The notes under the pieces: model-generated | The model's input: only the letters and a program-made list of their open reading frames with translations | What the model was told of the DNA's origin: nothing | Database searches by the model: none | Virus record (IMG/VR): IMGVR_UViG_3300032053_000009 | Span: 1 to 64,000 of that record | Source of the DNA: a virus | Reading direction: 5' to 3' (one strand) | Length of the DNA stretch: 64,000 nucleotides | In this document: positions 46,465 to 55,958 of the stretch, in pieces | Layout: every line of letters starts with the position of its first letter | How positions within the stretch are numbered: position 1 is the first letter of the stretch | Program-made: the position numbers and the translations under genes

Positions 46465-49400
46465 TTAGTAAATCCCGCTTGCCACGATTCGACTCGAACC
46501 CGATGGCGCAAACGTAAATGTCACTGACAACTGATTGGTCAGATAGGCTGCCGTGTAGTCATTACCTACCCCTGAATATCTTAAAACACCATTGATAAAT
46601 ACCGATTCCTGCCCGCTCACGGGCGTCCCAGGAACAGTGAAGGCAAAGAATGTGGTGATGCCGTCCGGCGCACTCACCGGAGAAACATTGGTGTAATGGT
46701 GATGGACAGAAGCGAAAACGCTTGGCTCCAATTGTGTCAAGCCAACCGCTCCATCTGCAATCTTTGGCTGCGTCACCGCCTGATCACGAATCAACGTAGT
46801 GATGATGGCTTGCGATTCGATCTGCGTCAGCCCTACCGCTCCATTGGCAATTTTGCCTTGGGTGACGTTCAGATTCCTAATGGCAGCCGTGGTAACGGAT
46901 TGATTTTCAAGCTGGGTCAATCCCACAGCACCAACAGAAATCTTGGTTTGCGTCACGGCTGAATCGCTGATATTGGTTGACGTGACCGCATTAACGGACA
47001 GTTTTGGATTGGTCACAGACGAATCAGAAAGCTGAAGTGTGTCAATAGCGTTCGCTGCCACCTTTGGATTGGTGATGGCGCCATCTCTGATCAAACCTGT
47101 AATAATGGCCTGGCTTTCAATTTGTGTCAGCCCCACGGCGCCCGCAGCAATTTTAGAATTGGTGACAGCGCTGTCGCTGATATTGGTTGAGGTGACTGCG
47201 TTCACTGCCAGTTTTGGATTCGTCACGGCTGAGTTGGACAGCTCTAAGGTGTCCACTGCCCCAGGCGCTATGTCAACCGCAATCACAGTGCCATCAGCAA
47301 TTTTATCGGTTGTGACCGAGTTAGGAGCCAGTTTGATATTTGTGACCGCATAATCACGCAGCAAAGACTCAACAATGGCCTGAAGCTCAATTTGAGTCGT
47401 CCCAACGGCTGCGTTAGCAATTTTTGGCTGCGTCACAGCTTGATTTTGGATTCCGTTGGTGTTGACTAAATTCCAAGCCAGATTACCGCTCCCATCATTT
47501 TGCGGGAACGTATCGGATAACCCCTGCACGGCAGGCACAGTTATCGGATATGGCGTTACAGACGCAGGCGCTTTGACTGAAACGGCGCTGGTGCCGACGC
47601 CGCTCTGTTGCAAGTTCAAACTGCCTTTCAGATTCACGTCCTGAACAGGCTTGCTTGGCGAGCCGATGCTGCGAGTATTGCCCGTGTCGGGCGTCAGGTC
47701 TTGATTGAAGGCGACATTGGTTAGATTGTTAAGCGTCGTAGAAGCCTTGGCGTTCAATTGATCCTGAACGTTGCTGGATATTGTCGATAGATAGGATGAT
47801 TGCGTGGCGGTCAAATGATAACGTTCGTCGCCAGCTCCGCCTTGCAACCCAGCCAAATCATTGTGGCGAGTAACAAGCGGTGTGTGAATGTGGGAATAAT
47901 GAAGCGTGCCGTCATGCGTTTGGCTAACGGTCGTGTTGGAAGTATTGGTTGTTCGTCCATAATACCGAACCGACAATTCATCGGTTAAGCTCAGACCAGT
48001 GTAAGCAGGCTGAGCTGTGATAACGTTTTCAAGCGTAACCGTGGTGTCATTGATTTCGCCCGTCTCTGCCTGAAACAAATAACGATGTACCGAATAAGCA
48101 ACACCAGATTCACTTACGTACCCGTTTGGCGTGGCGATAGTGACCACTGAAGATGAAGTCCACCCCGTTATTTGAAACGTCTGTGTCGGCGTTTCCAAAT
48201 AACCCGCCAGCGTCATGTCTGCATTGGCATCTCCGGCAAGGAATGGCGTACCGCCAGTGACAGTAGCTGTTCGACTTGTGCCTGGACCTGCCGATATGGA
48301 TAACGTGCCCGTGCCAACAAAACGTTTCAACACTTGGGCAACAATGGTGGAGACTCCGGCTGTGGTATCAACGTACCTGTAAATATCAAATTCCCAGATA
48401 CCGCCATCAATTTGAGTGCGACCCAACGCAGCGGACAAATACCCATCCATGAACCCTGTAGAATTGTTGACCACAACGTTGTCAGAATGTTCAGCATTGG
48501 TATTTGGTGCAAATGTTAAAGATGAATTTCCATCCGATGACGGCGCATCGTCCAAGAAATAAACCACACCAGCGCCAGCCGATGTGTTGACCGGAGTTCC
48601 GCTGATCCAATCTGCGCCGTTCCATTGCAGGACATCATTGACCACAGGCGATATGATGGACACGTCGCTCAATTGCGACAGATTCAAAGACATGACTTCA
48701 ATACGAACAGCGTTTGAGAGTCCGTCCGTGGTGACGACAATGGCTGAGCTGCCTTCCAGCTTCACATTGTCAGTCAAAGTAGATTGACCATAAGCACCAA
48801 GCGATTTCACAACCTGACCAGATGCAATCTTCCCGCTCGTGATCGTGGCGTCCAATATCTTTGCGTTCGTCACGGATGAGTTTTGAAGCTCGGTTGTTCC
48901 AACGGCATTGGCGGATAACTTGGCTTCGGTTATGGTTCCATTGGCAATTTTCGCTGCGGTGACTGCCAGATCCCGAAGCTGAGCCGTGTCCACGGCTTGT
49001 AATTCGATTTGAGTCAAGCCAACAGCCTGGTTCCCGATTTTTGGCTGAGTCACGTTCAGATCTCGAATGAGAGTGGTAACGATGGATTGAGGCTCGATCT
49101 GAGTCAAACCAACGGCGCCTGCCGCTATTTTGCTCTGCGTGACTGCCGTATCGCTGATATTCGTGCTCGTCACGGCATTGACCGCCAGTTTTGGATTGGT
49201 AACAGCCGAATTGGACAGCTCAAGCGTGTCCACGGCGCCAGGAGCAATATCAACAGCGATTACGGTTCCGTCCGCAATCTTGTCCGTGGTAACGGAGTTA
49301 GCTGCCAGTTTTTGGTTGGTGACGGCGAAATCCCTAAGTAAATTGCTGACGATGGCTTGAAGCTCAATTTGCGTGACGCCAACAGCCTCAGCCCCAATTT

Positions 49401-50685
49401 TGGGCATGGTGACGGCGCCATCACGAAGCTCTGGCGTGTCTACAGCCTGGGCTTCGATTTGTGTGATCCCAACCGCTCCGGCTGAAATTTTGGATTGTGA
49501 AACAGCGCCATCTCGAATTTTGGTGTTGGTCACGGCTTGATTCTCAAGCTGAGTCAAGCCCACGGCTGCACTGGCTATTTTGGCTTGGATAACAGCATCG
49601 TCTTCAATCTTGGACGTGATAACATTAAAGTCCGCAATCTTGTCCGTGGTGACGCTTAAATTCGCCAGCTTGTCCGTGGTAACGTTGAGATCACGCAGCG
49701 CTACCGTCACAATAGATTGGTCTTCAATTTGTGTCAGACCGACCGAACCAGACGACATATGAAGTTGAGTGATGGCGTTGATTTGAATCGCCAAACCAGG
49801 CACAGACCGTGGCGCCAGCGTGGGAGTGATTGTGGTCAGCCCCGTTACGATGTCACGAATTTGAGTCTCAAGCGGCTCCGCCAAATGAGCATTGCCCAAA
49901 TTGGTCAACACGGGAGTGGTGTAAATGTCTTTGGAAAGCTGATTGATGTTCAGGACTTCTGTCAGGTCAACCGTGCCGTTGAAGAACTTGTCATCCGCAG
50001 CCCACGATTCATCAACCACGTTAAGGTTAAAGCGTTGGAGATATTGCCAGTCAATGATGGTCAATCCAGGCGGAATCGGAGTGATAACTTCAGGTCCACC
50101 CACAGGTTGAGTATAAAACGTCATTGACCATTCGGTTGTGCCTGGATTGGTCACTGACAATCGTCCATAAATTTCTAATGAGTTCGTTACCGCTGGCAAT
50201 CCCGTGAAGGAGTTGCGAATAGGGCTGTAGTTCTTTGGTTCATCAACGAGGATACCTTCAGTGACACCGCCCGAATAAGCCGGAATCGTGGTCACGCCAA
50301 TAATGGTGGTCACGTCAACATTGGTCATGTTTTGGACAATTTGAGTTTCATTGACCTGAACATAGCCAGTGACTTTTTTATATGTCAAAACGGCTTGTTT
50401 GGCTGAGGAGGACAAAGCGGTGTCTATGACGGCATTGGGAGCGATAGACGTGCTGATGACAGCACTTGGAGCGATCAAAGCTGAGGTAATGGCGTTCAGC
50501 TCAATTTGAGTGGTTCCGACAGCCTGGTTCGCAATTTTAACTTGCGAGACCGATAGGCTGGCCAGCTTGGAATTGGTAACAGCGGAATCCGTTATGGCTG
50601 AGTTCGTGACCGAATTAACAGCCAACTTCGGCGCTGTTATGTCGCCGTCTTGAAGGTCATCAGTTTGTATAAATGTTCGTGACAT
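46465..50685 (-). CDS. giant tail fibre with long shaft repeats
   Basis: 1,406 residues. Both ends carry many copies of a 17-25-residue repeat: [AV]GLTQIE.Q[AS]I...IRD..VT..KIA.GA and SVTTDKIADGTVIAVDIAPGAVDTLELSNSAV. The middle (about 650-1,040) is globular and beta-rich (VVVNNSTGFMDGYLSAALGRTQIDGGIWEFDI...), and the C-terminus has VSAPDGITTFFAFTVPG...ESVFINGVLRYSG. The long shaft suggests a trimeric fibre. DNA copies of the repeat unit are nearly identical, a hotspot for copy-number change. Confidence 0.8.
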   Translation of the reverse strand: MSRTFIQTDDLQDGDITAPKLAVNSVTNSAITDSAVTNSKLASLSVSQVKIANQAVGTTQIELNAITSALIAPSAVISTSIAPNAVIDTALSSSAKQAVLTYKKVTGYVQVNETQIVQNMTNVDVTTIIGVTTIPAYSGGVTEGILVDEPKNYSPIRNSFTGLPAVTNSLEIYGRLSVTNPGTTEWSMTFYTQPVGGPEVITPIPPGLTIIDWQYLQRFNLNVVDESWAADDKFFNGTVDLTEVLNINQLSKDIYTTPVLTNLGNAHLAEPLETQIRDIVTGLTTITPTLAPRSVPGLAIQINAITQLHMSSGSVGLTQIEDQSIVTVALRDLNVTTDKLANLSVTTDKIADFNVITSKIEDDAVIQAKIASAAVGLTQLENQAVTNTKIRDGAVSQSKISAGAVGITQIEAQAVDTPELRDGAVTMPKIGAEAVGVTQIELQAIVSNLLRDFAVTNQKLAANSVTTDKIADGTVIAVDIAPGAVDTLELSNSAVTNPKLAVNAVTSTNISDTAVTQSKIAAGAVGLTQIEPQSIVTTLIRDLNVTQPKIGNQAVGLTQIELQAVDTAQLRDLAVTAAKIANGTITEAKLSANAVGTTELQNSSVTNAKILDATITSGKIASGQVVKSLGAYGQSTLTDNVKLEGSSAIVVTTDGLSNAVRIEVMSLNLSQLSDVSIISPVVNDVLQWNGADWISGTPVNTSAGAGVVYFLDDAPSSDGNSSLTFAPNTNAEHSDNVVVNNSTGFMDGYLSAALGRTQIDGGIWEFDIYRYVDTTAGVSTIVAQVLKRFVGTGTLSISAGPGTSRTATVTGGTPFLAGDANADMTLAGYLETPTQTFQITGWTSSSVVTIATPNGYVSESGVAYSVHRYLFQAETGEINDTTVTLENVITAQPAYTGLSLTDELSVRYYGRTTNTSNTTVSQTHDGTLHYSHIHTPLVTRHNDLAGLQGGAGDERYHLTATQSSYLSTISSNVQDQLNAKASTTLNNLTNVAFNQDLTPDTGNTRSIGSPSKPVQDVNLKGSLNLQQSGVGTSAVSVKAPASVTPYPITVPAVQGLSDTFPQNDGSGNLAWNLVNTNGIQNQAVTQPKIANAAVGTTQIELQAIVESLLRDYAVTNIKLAPNSVTTDKIADGTVIAVDIAPGAVDTLELSNSAVTNPKLAVNAVTSTNISDSAVTNSKIAAGAVGLTQIESQAIITGLIRDGAITNPKVAANAIDTLQLSDSSVTNPKLSVNAVTSTNISDSAVTQTKISVGAVGLTQLENQSVTTAAIRNLNVTQGKIANGAVGLTQIESQAIITTLIRDQAVTQPKIADGAVGLTQLEPSVFASVHHHYTNVSPVSAPDGITTFFAFTVPGTPVSGQESVFINGVLRYSGVGNDYTAAYLTNQLSVTFTFAPSGSSRIVASGIY

Positions 50686-50697
50686 AATCTCTCCTCA

Positions 50698-51465
50698 TCA
50701 CATTGGGTTATAGCTGGCCAAGATTTTTGATGTCGCCGCCGGAGCGAACGTAAATGAAATCCCATTCACTCCGAACAGGGTATAGTCCTCAGTCGCCCCA
50801 GAATTTCGCAATACGCCGTCAACATAAATCTCCTCTGAACCAGAAACAAAATTGTCAGGCGTCGTGAACAAGGCATTTAACCCATCAGGCGCTGGTGAAA
50901 GCGATTGCCTAAATTTTCTATTAATTGAGCCACCGTTCACATCAAAAATGAACCTATTATTTGGAGAATCTTGCGTGATAGTGATGTTGGCGCCCTCAAT
51001 TAAAATGATGTCGCCCTGCAAACCAACGATGGCGCCTATAATGGACAAGGTATTGACGCCAGCCGCCACAGAGCCGCCAGGACCTCCCAAGAATGAACGT
51101 GAGTCAACAACAGAGATAACGTTCGTTGCTCCGGTATAAACACGAGCAAGAGGCACAGAAAGAGTTGGAAACCCAGTAGTATTTACGGTGATGACGCCGA
51201 TGTTGTTGACAAAAATAAAATTGGTCGTGTTGGCGGTCATCGTCTTCGTGGCTTGACCGAGGAACGGAAACACGGCGCCGCCAATCTGACATTGACCAGG
51301 AGCAACGACGACGTTCAGCCCACCGCCCGACGTAACCTGCAACGCTATATTGACTGCTGACAGCGAGTCGGCAATATCAAAATTGCGACGTAAAGGAGAG
51401 TCCCAATTTTGGTCGCCGTGAGCTGGCTTTTCGTATCCTGCGTTTGGTGTAAATGTGCTTGCCAT
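50698..51465 (-). CDS. tail fibre / baseplate-fibre connector protein
   Basis: 255 residues. N-terminus YEKPAHGDQNWDSPLRRNFDIADSL is typical of phage fibre attachment domains. A middle beta section follows (GGLNVVVAPGQCQIGGAVFPFLG) and a C-terminal domain shared with the giant fibre (SPAPDGLNALFTTPDNFVSGSEEIYVDGVLRNSG, cf. its C-terminus). Probably connects fibres. Confidence 0.7.
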   Translation of the reverse strand: MASTFTPNAGYEKPAHGDQNWDSPLRRNFDIADSLSAVNIALQVTSGGGLNVVVAPGQCQIGGAVFPFLGQATKTMTANTTNFIFVNNIGVITVNTTGFPTLSVPLARVYTGATNVISVVDSRSFLGGPGGSVAAGVNTLSIIGAIVGLQGDIILIEGANITITQDSPNNRFIFDVNGGSINRKFRQSLSPAPDGLNALFTTPDNFVSGSEEIYVDGVLRNSGATEDYTLFGVNGISFTFAPAATSKILASYNPM

Positions 51466-51472
51466 AGTATAG

Positions 51473-52840
51473 TTATCCTAAAATAACAATCGTTCCGCCC
51501 GTGTCTTTAACAGCCTTGAACTGACCATCCACGATGTTCAGCCATTTACGACCAGGAAATAAATCCACCAGAAGTGGATCGCTGTACCGCACTTCAATAT
51601 TATTTTCTCCCAGAAACGGTCTCATGTCTTTTGCTGTCCTTGATGTCGGAGCGTCTGGATTGCGAATGTTCCCACCGCCTCCGGCAGGGTCAAACGGAAG
51701 CCAATTGACCGAAAACAAAGGAAGATATTTGTTCGTGTAAACGATGTTGAAATAGTCGGTCGTGATCGCAATCGTACCGCTGTTGTCCAAATACCCGTAA
51801 TAAAGATTGGTTGCTTGGCCAAGAAACGAAATCGTAATTGGGTTAGCGCCGCCCATGATGTTGGTTGCTGCTTTTCGGATTCCGTTCACATACAAGGATT
51901 CCGCAGTGGACAAATTTGGAATTGACAGATAGTCATTCCCAGGATCGACAATGATCACCTGCGGATAAAGAGCGCTGGCGACGCTGGTTATGTCGGGTGT
52001 TTCAATAATATTGTTGTGTGTTTCTTTCTGATACAGCTCGTTCAATGGCTCCAAAGCAGACACCACACCAAGGTCAGCCAGAGTCAATCCGTGCGGGTTG
52101 ACAGGCGTGATCGTGCCTGTCCCTATCGCCATGACGTGATCATCCGCCACGTGAGTTTCGTCTGCGTTATAAACTGTCGTTGCGTTTGACCGATCCGCTT
52201 TGGGGGTCTTGACTTTGACGGCATTAAAATGAGTCACAGCGAAGGTTCGATTAACGAGGCTGATATGAGATGGAGTGAGTGGGTTGCCCGTGCCTTGCGC
52301 TGTCACTGATCCCAAATAAACCGAATTGGCTAATGGCAACGAAATTGGATTGTTGGTTGTGCTGACAATGATCCAATACCCATCGGTTTGGCGAGTGAAG
52401 AATTTTTCAGCCGTGATGGGATGGATAGCAATTTGGCTGATGTCGATGGTCTGAAGGTATTGAATCCAAAAATAGTTGACCGTGCCAAGCGTGTAATTGG
52501 CAAGCGAGACAGAAATATTCCCAGTCGATTGTGGCGTCGGCTTGCCGGACGAGAGGTCTGTTTTGTACGGATTGGTCGGATCGTATAAAACGTTAGCATC
52601 AACAAAAATTCTTTCGCCGCTAAAGTATGCCGTGCCCAAGCTGACATCAATTTTCGTGTTGTCCAGCGTATTGGGAGTCAAAGCGAACTCAAACGTCGAG
52701 CCAGCTTCTTGATGAACGATGCCGTTATCAACGTAATCGGTTAAACGTTCTTTGACAGCCTGTTGCGTAAACTGGCTGAGGCTGATGTTAAAATCATCAA
52801 CCACTGGCTCAATTCCTGAATATAAAGCAAGTCCTTTCAT
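51473..52840 (-). CDS. tail/baseplate structural protein
   Basis: 455 residues, beta-rich, N-terminus GIEPVVDDFNISLSQFTQQAVKERLTDYVDNGIV, followed by FALTPNTLDNTKIDVSLGTAYFSGERIF and HGLTLADLGV (about 255), a pattern common in phage fibre or hub-associated proteins. No enzymatic motif. Exact position in the particle unknown. Confidence 0.6.
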   Translation of the reverse strand: MKGLALYSGIEPVVDDFNISLSQFTQQAVKERLTDYVDNGIVHQEAGSTFEFALTPNTLDNTKIDVSLGTAYFSGERIFVDANVLYDPTNPYKTDLSSGKPTPQSTGNISVSLANYTLGTVNYFWIQYLQTIDISQIAIHPITAEKFFTRQTDGYWIIVSTTNNPISLPLANSVYLGSVTAQGTGNPLTPSHISLVNRTFAVTHFNAVKVKTPKADRSNATTVYNADETHVADDHVMAIGTGTITPVNPHGLTLADLGVVSALEPLNELYQKETHNNIIETPDITSVASALYPQVIIVDPGNDYLSIPNLSTAESLYVNGIRKAATNIMGGANPITISFLGQATNLYYGYLDNSGTIAITTDYFNIVYTNKYLPLFSVNWLPFDPAGGGGNIRNPDAPTSRTAKDMRPFLGENNIEVRYSDPLLVDLFPGRKWLNIVDGQFKAVKDTGGTIVILG

Positions 52841-52850
52841 TCTCTCTTCC

Positions 52851-53972
52851 TTATGGTGTGAAGATAAATTCCGCTTTCGTTTCTGCTGGCATCAATTCCA
52901 GTATAAGCTCTTTCAAAAGATTTTCATCAATCGTCAAACCAAAAATATTATCCACCGTGATCATAAACGCATGAGCTTTCTCGGCTTTGCTGTACGTGCT
53001 GATGATGATGGTTAGGCTGGGATGGATGGAATCTTGGATGTAATAATGCGGTCGGTTGGGTTCTAAATCAGACGGACTGAAAATTCTCCAACCAGTCAAA
53101 TCCTTGATTTCAACGATCTTTGGCGTTTGGCAGGTGAAGATTCTAATGATGTCGATGAGCGCTTGATACGTGCCGGAAGTTTCGTAGGCGCCGATAAGCT
53201 GAATCAATTGCTCTCGATATTCTTGGAGAGTTTGCGTACTTTGGGCAAAGTTATACAAAGCGCCAAAATTATTATATAGCGCTTCGTCACGCACGTCGGT
53301 AAGATAAATATCCCGCTTAGCCCTTAACGCCTCAAATTGCATTTCCTCAATTTGACGAGAATGCTCCTTGGCTACAAGGAACGTATAAGTGCTATCGGTA
53401 TCCTTCGTGTAGACGTTCTCATCAGGATAAGTTGTGTAAATTCGGTTTGTAGTTTCTTTTTTCTGACTCGAATCCCTTACAAACGTCTGGGTGTCCGTCC
53501 AAGGACTTTCCAGCGTTTGGCTCAAAACCTTGACCCTCCAATAATATTGAATCGTTTGGGCTTCGGCTCTTATCGGAAAAGCTATTTCATAACCTGTTAC
53601 AAGTTGACCCTTGGTAAATCCTACCAAACCACGGGTGCCTCCTGCAAAGCCTCCGATGCCAAATCCGTCCTCCCCGAACCCCCCAATACCGAATCCTGTG
53701 ACGGTATCATCGCCTGAAAAGCACCTTAAATTAGGGCTGTTAAAATTTGGGTCTGTGTCTATGCAAAGCTCGTAATCATATTGCGAAATCGGGGCAGGCA
53801 GTCCGCCCAGACAATCGTTGCAGCACGCCAATGTCCAGAAGAAGACATACGAATTCTCCGACGTGCCCAAATAAGACCGTGGATTAAGCACGGTCGGAAC
53901 AGCAATTTTAGGAGCAAATTGCGTGTTAAACAGGCTCGTATTAAATAAAGATGTGTTAAATAAAGCCATCAA
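52851..53972 (-). CDS. baseplate-associated protein with N-terminal LFNT repeats
   Basis: 373 residues from ATG 53972 (GAGGTATTG). N-terminus LFNTSLFNTSLFNTQF is a triple peptide repeat; around 100-130 there is a G/F-rich stretch (FGIGGFGEDGFGIGGFAGG). Near 145-170 it looks like a fibronectin-like strand pattern (YYWRVKVLSQTLESPWTDTQTF). The C-terminal half (EMQFEALRAKRDIYLTDVRDEALYNNFGALYNFAQ) is helical. Function in the particle unknown. Confidence 0.6.
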   Translation of the reverse strand: MMALFNTSLFNTSLFNTQFAPKIAVPTVLNPRSYLGTSENSYVFFWTLACCNDCLGGLPAPISQYDYELCIDTDPNFNSPNLRCFSGDDTVTGFGIGGFGEDGFGIGGFAGGTRGLVGFTKGQLVTGYEIAFPIRAEAQTIQYYWRVKVLSQTLESPWTDTQTFVRDSSQKKETTNRIYTTYPDENVYTKDTDSTYTFLVAKEHSRQIEEMQFEALRAKRDIYLTDVRDEALYNNFGALYNFAQSTQTLQEYREQLIQLIGAYETSGTYQALIDIIRIFTCQTPKIVEIKDLTGWRIFSPSDLEPNRPHYYIQDSIHPSLTIIISTYSKAEKAHAFMITVDNIFGLTIDENLLKELILELMPAETKAEFIFTP

Positions 53973-53976
53973 TACC

Positions 53977-55200
53977 TCAAGTAGTTTCCGCTGTCCATAA
54001 AATGTTAGCTCTGTAAGTCCCAGCCACATAACTGGAACGATGCAAACGAAACGAGAACTCATCCACCGACACATTCTCATTAGCCTGCACCGACCAATTC
54101 ACACTATCGTCAGAATCTGACGACGTTAATACGCTCAGCCCTGATGAAGTGAGAGTTGGAATGTTTGCCTTGGTGACTTTGAAAACTCGTGGCGTCCACA
54201 AAAATGAAGTCGTTGATATGCTATACAACCCAGCCGATGTTATCCGTCCAGCCTCATAATAACGCTGGCAGCGAATGAAATCGTCTGCAATGCGAGTCGG
54301 CTGATAATCAACAGCCTTCGATCCCAACACCAGAACAGCGGAATCGAGATAAAACGTGCTGAGCGTTGGCGCCACGTCAACGTACCCCACACCAACAATT
54401 AAATTCGTTGATCCTGCCGGAACCGTGTACGAACACGTCAAGCGTTGAAAATTTGATCCGCCCGCATGAGCCACTGATAATGACGTGGAGATCGTGCCAT
54501 TGGTAATGAACGCTTTAATGCCTGGGTTAGTGGAGTTGACCCAAATCGAAAAAGAGACGGTCTTGCCAATGAAGTCATAATAATTTTCAATTGATTGTCG
54601 AACGGAAAACGTCGTCGCTCCGCCAACAGAGCCGATCTGACATTGAAGAGAATACTGACCCAAATTAAGAAAAAGCGCTGTTGAGTTGCGAGACACGAGA
54701 GTGACTGGCGCCCCTGTATAATTCATCTTCCACTTATCTGCCGTGTAAGCATTATTGGCTGGGCTGGCAAATATGCCACCCCGCTGCCATATTTCAAATC
54801 CAGAGTTCACAAGCAGGTTTGGGAACGCATTGACACGAATACCATTCACAAGATCGTCTTCAATAGCTTTGATTTCATCTTTGAGAGCGTTGTGGTGCAT
54901 GGCAATGTATTCGATGCCGATGAGCTTGCCGCTGTCATGGGAAACCGCAAGCGTGTTGTCGAAACCACGAATGATTCCGGTCAGATTATTGCCAAATATG
55001 CCTGAGTAATAAACCACCTCGTCTTCAATCGTGGCTACCCCTGCTATCGGAAACCCAACCGTGGTCAACAAAGCGATTCCGCTTCCCCCCGTGTTGTCGC
55101 CCGTGGCGCCCATAGCGCCATTAATTGCCGTTTGCAAATTGTTGACGCCAGTTAAAAGCTCAGCATCAGTCGCTACGCTGTTCGGATATAGTGCAGTCAT
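53977..55200 (-). CDS. tail fibre / baseplate protein with NGGFE-type module
   Basis: 407 residues. N-terminal ~120 residues are a baseplate-like domain (YPNSVATDAELLTGVNNLQTAINGAM...IEDEVVYYSG...IRGFDNTLAVSHDSGKLI), followed by the module NLLVNSGFEIWQRGGIFASP...YTADKWKMN and FYLDSAVLVLG, then RCQRYYEAGR and a tail ending ILWTAETT. It may anchor the fibre family to the baseplate. Confidence 0.7.
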   Translation of the reverse strand: MTALYPNSVATDAELLTGVNNLQTAINGAMGATGDNTGGSGIALLTTVGFPIAGVATIEDEVVYYSGIFGNNLTGIIRGFDNTLAVSHDSGKLIGIEYIAMHHNALKDEIKAIEDDLVNGIRVNAFPNLLVNSGFEIWQRGGIFASPANNAYTADKWKMNYTGAPVTLVSRNSTALFLNLGQYSLQCQIGSVGGATTFSVRQSIENYYDFIGKTVSFSIWVNSTNPGIKAFITNGTISTSLSVAHAGGSNFQRLTCSYTVPAGSTNLIVGVGYVDVAPTLSTFYLDSAVLVLGSKAVDYQPTRIADDFIRCQRYYEAGRITSAGLYSISTTSFLWTPRVFKVTKANIPTLTSSGLSVLTSSDSDDSVNWSVQANENVSVDEFSFRLHRSSYVAGTYRANILWTAETT

Positions 55201-55958
55201 TATTGTACCCTCATTTGTAGATTTGTCGTCACGGAGTCAAACGTCCCCACCAGCACGTCGATAACGATGTTGATCAGTCTCGGATCAACCTGATCAATAT
55301 CAATGGATAGATTGTTTAGACCAAGAAGAATCTCATCGGCTGGCAAGGTGTCCACCTCCTGCGCTTGAATTTCAATCAACCCTTGAATGGCGTTGACAAT
55401 CGACTGTTGAAGTTTGAAAAAGATGGTCGGTGTCAACTTCTCTCCAATCGCAAATGACAGCGTACTCCCATAATCAGGGTTAAAAACGTTATTTCCAATG
55501 ACCGTCAATAAAGCCTTTGAAACATTCTGACGAACTCGATTCGTGCTCGTCACCTCAGCAAGCTGCCCCATCTGGTTAAATCCAATGTCCCGAAACGATT
55601 TTGCGCTTAAACATTTTGGGCATACCGCCAGCGGCGCTATATAGTTCGCCAAATAAATCCGATTCGGTATAACAAACGTGCTCCCTTCCACAAAATTGAC
55701 GCCAGGCGCAAAAAGCAATTCATTGAACTCCAATCTCTGATCACCAATCAGCTTGAAGTCCGTTATGCCGTCCAAAATATAGACGTAATGTTGGTTCGAC
55801 TCTGTTGTAAAAAATTCACGAACTTCAATTTGCTGAGCGTTCAAATTCGTCGGAAAGCGCAAGTCAGAATAATAATAAGGACTTAACCCATTCAGCGTCA
55901 GGGTCTCATCCGTTATTCTGTGATCGCACACTCTTCCGATCTGAACATCAATAGGCAT
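55200..55958 (-). CDS. baseplate wedge protein, gp25/GPW-like
   Basis: 252 residues. The C-terminal part has the gp25/W fold signature: TNRVRQNVSKALLTVIGNNVFNPDYGSTL (about 141-168), then LQQSIVNAIQGLIEIQAQEVDTLPADE and a strand rich C-terminus. The N-terminal half includes CPKC (about 115), a likely zinc site, unusual for the small gp25 type. Its position beside gpJ fits a contractile-tail baseplate wedge. Confidence 0.75.
   Translation of the reverse strand: MPIDVQIGRVCDHRITDETLTLNGLSPYYYSDLRFPTNLNAQQIEVREFFTTESNQHYVYILDGITDFKLIGDQRLEFNELLFAPGVNFVEGSTFVIPNRIYLANYIAPLAVCPKCLSAKSFRDIGFNQMGQLAEVTSTNRVRQNVSKALLTVIGNNVFNPDYGSTLSFAIGEKLTPTIFFKLQQSIVNAIQGLIEIQAQEVDTLPADEILLGLNNLSIDIDQVDPRLINIVIDVLVGTFDSVTTNLQMRVQ

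Noticed and set aside
46465-50685. CRISPR-like array or DNA tandem repeats
   Set aside because: The repeats are in frame within one protein and lack unique spacers of constant length.
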